Under the pieces are notes generated by a model that searched no databases, was not told where the DNA came from, and saw only the letters and a list, made by a program, of their open reading frames with translations. A program made the position numbers and the translations under genes. Source: Acidobacteriota bacterium (GTDB lineage: Bacteria > Acidobacteriota > Terriglobia > Bryobacterales > Bryobacteraceae). Taken from it: a stretch of DNA of 5,557 nt. The stretch covers positions 1-5,557 of the forward strand of contig JAJYKC010000226.1 in the NCBI GenBank assembly GCA_021788955.1, given 5' to 3'. Positions 4,123 through 5,557 of the stretch are shown one piece after another (the first letter of the stretch is position 1; each line of letters begins with the position of its first letter).

Positions 4123-5557
4123 ATGCGGACCAAGACTTGTCTGGCTGTGCTGTGCGCGGCGGCTTCGGTGAGCGCGGCGCCACTAGAAACCCATCGTCCT
4201 AGGATGGACAACATTCTCTACGGCGCGGCGTTCTACGAAGAGTACATGCCGTACGACCGTCTGGATCAGGACATTGCGCTGATGAAACGCGCCGGGCTGA
4301 GCGTGGTGCGGCTCGGCGAGTCCACCTGGAGCAGTTTCGAACCTCGAGACGGGCAGTTTGAGTACGCCTGGATGGACCGCATCCTCGACAAACTGCAGGC
4401 CGCCGGCATCAAGGTCATTTTCGGCACGCCTACTTACTCGATTCCTCCGTGGCTGTACTATGAGCACCCGGAAGTTCTGGTGACCCATCTGGATGGCACG
4501 AAGGCGCAGTACGGCCTGCGCCAGAACATGGACATCTCGAATCCGACGTACCGGTTTTATTGCGAGCGGATGATCCGGCACGTTATCTCGCACTACGCGG
4601 GCCATCCGTCGGTGATCGGCTATCAGGTGGACAACGAAACGAGTTCCTATGGCACGGCTGGGCGGGACGTGCAGAAAGGCTTCGTCGAGTATCTGAAGCA
4701 GAAGTACGGCTCGGTCCAGGAGATGAACAAGGTGTGGGGCCTTGTTTACTGGGGCCAGTTACTTGGCGGCTGGGAAGAAGTGCCTTCGCGCGACGGGATC
4801 CGGAACCCCGGGTGGAAACTGGATTGGGACCGCTACCAGGCGACGCTGGTCACGGACTTTCTGGATTGGCAGGCACGGATCGTGAACGAATACCGGAAGC
4901 CCGGGCAGTTCATCACCCAGGATTTCAGCGGCGGCGTGCATACGAACATCGACCAGTGGGCGATCGCCAAGAGTATGGATATCGTCGCGGTAAACTCCTA
5001 CTACCCGCAGCAGGATATGCTCGACGGGCAGTCCGCGACGATGACGGCAGACTTGGCGCGGTCACTCAAGCACGACAACTTTCTCATCACGGAGACCAAT
5101 GGGCAGACTATCGGGTGGGACTCCAAGCGGCAGCAGCCTCCGTATGACGGCCAGTTGCGGCTGAACGTCTACAGCTTTCTCGCCGATGGGGCCAACATGG
5201 TCGAGTACTGGCACTGGCACTCGCTCCACTACGGGCAGGAAACGTACTGGAAAGGGCTGCTGAGTCACGACCTCGAGCCGAACCGGGTGTACGAGGAGTT
5301 CTCCCGCACGGCGCATGAGTTAGAGAAGATCGGCCCCAAACTCGTCAACTTGAAAAAGCAGAACGCGATCGCGATATTGTTCAGCGCGGATTCGGCGCAT
5401 GGCATCGACTACATGCCGTTCTCCGACACGGTAAATTACATGACGATCGTGGACCAGATGCACAAGACGCTTTACGAGCTGAACGAGGGCGTAGACTTCG
5501 TGACGCCGGACAGCGATTTCAGCTCGTATCGCGTGCTGATGGTTCCTCCGCTGTACG
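4123..5557 (+). CDS. Secreted glycoside hydrolase family 42 (beta-galactosidase-like), 3'-truncated by the window
   Basis: The first 478 residues of a GH42-type enzyme are visible; whole members have about 650-700. These retaining glycosidases remove terminal beta-galactosyl residues from oligosaccharides. Residues 1-18 form a signal peptide (positive MRTK, hydrophobic core, AxA-like site VSA/AP), so it probably acts in the periplasm or outside the cell. The TIM barrel covers about 32-405: ILYGAAFYEEYMP, VRLGESTWSSFEP, the GTPTYSIPPWL stretch, VIGYQVDNE with acid/base Glu172 after Asn171, LITETNGQTIGW with nucleophile Glu324, and VEYWHWHS. A second domain begins near 410 (AIAILFSADSAHG). The cysteine cluster that binds zinc in some GH42 enzymes is absent after Glu172. 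ATG 4123 is preceded by AGGTAGGA (4105-4112); an in-frame stop at 4108-4110 limits extension, and GTG 4114 is a lesser alternative. It starts 26 bases after coaX with no terminator between. The substrate is not determined by the sequence. Confidence 0.9.
   Translation, partial: MRTKTCLAVLCAAASVSAAPLETHRPRMDNILYGAAFYEEYMPYDRLDQDIALMKRAGLSVVRLGESTWSSFEPRDGQFEYAWMDRILDKLQAAGIKVIFGTPTYSIPPWLYYEHPEVLVTHLDGTKAQYGLRQNMDISNPTYRFYCERMIRHVISHYAGHPSVIGYQVDNETSSYGTAGRDVQKGFVEYLKQKYGSVQEMNKVWGLVYWGQLLGGWEEVPSRDGIRNPGWKLDWDRYQATLVTDFLDWQARIVNEYRKPGQFITQDFSGGVHTNIDQWAIAKSMDIVAVNSYYPQQDMLDGQSATMTADLARSLKHDNFLITETNGQTIGWDSKRQQPPYDGQLRLNVYSFLADGANMVEYWHWHSLHYGQETYWKGLLSHDLEPNRVYEEFSRTAHELEKIGPKLVNLKKQNAIAILFSADSAHGIDYMPFSDTVNYMTIVDQMHKTLYELNEGVDFVTPDSDFSSYRVLMVPPLY

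Noticed and set aside
4560..5147. + strand open frame (195 residues) inside the glycosidase gene
   Set aside because: Alternate-frame shadow of the GH42 coding sequence, which is continuous with both catalytic glutamates.

Overview
The window reads as a piece of a GC-rich bacterial chromosome with every supportable gene on the + strand. The organism is probably an acidobacterium of the Solibacter/Bryobacter type. This is an inference from three things: the sequence style of the pantothenate genes, the downstream secreted GH42 glycosidase, and a small ORF at 1231-1605 that resembles a short-protein family I associate with Acidobacteria. No rRNA or other taxonomic marker is present.

Left part (1 to about 1605) looks accessory. 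It begins with the 3' end of an open frame (1-159), followed 6 bases later by a small unrecognised gene (166-579). That gene appears interrupted by a -1 frameshift at a run of seven A (510-516). Read through into the -1 frame to 656, it gives a 163-residue protein with a plausible set of protein-kinase-fold landmarks. Next come a short ORF with a good Shine-Dalgarno (807-1022) whose N-terminus faintly resembles an IS256-type transposase start, a stretch without clear genes, and the small ORF at 1231-1605, which looks N-terminally shortened.

Right part (1760 to 4096) is a compact vitamin B5/CoA operon: panB (ketopantoate hydroxymethyltransferase), panC (pantothenate synthetase) and coaX (type III pantothenate kinase). 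panB and panC overlap by 1 base and panC and coaX by 17 bases, so translation is probably coupled. Together they carry 2-oxoisovalerate to pantoate, then to pantothenate, then to 4'-phosphopantothenate. panD, which supplies beta-alanine, is not in the window.

Only 26 bases after coaX a gene for an exported GH42 family glycosidase (beta-galactosidase-like) starts and runs off the right edge. It has a signal peptide and both expected catalytic glutamates, but lacks the cysteine cluster that binds zinc in some GH42 enzymes.

I see no CRISPR array, tRNA, complete mobile element or clear new multi-gene system. The most interesting item is the frameshifted kinase-like gene at 166-656.
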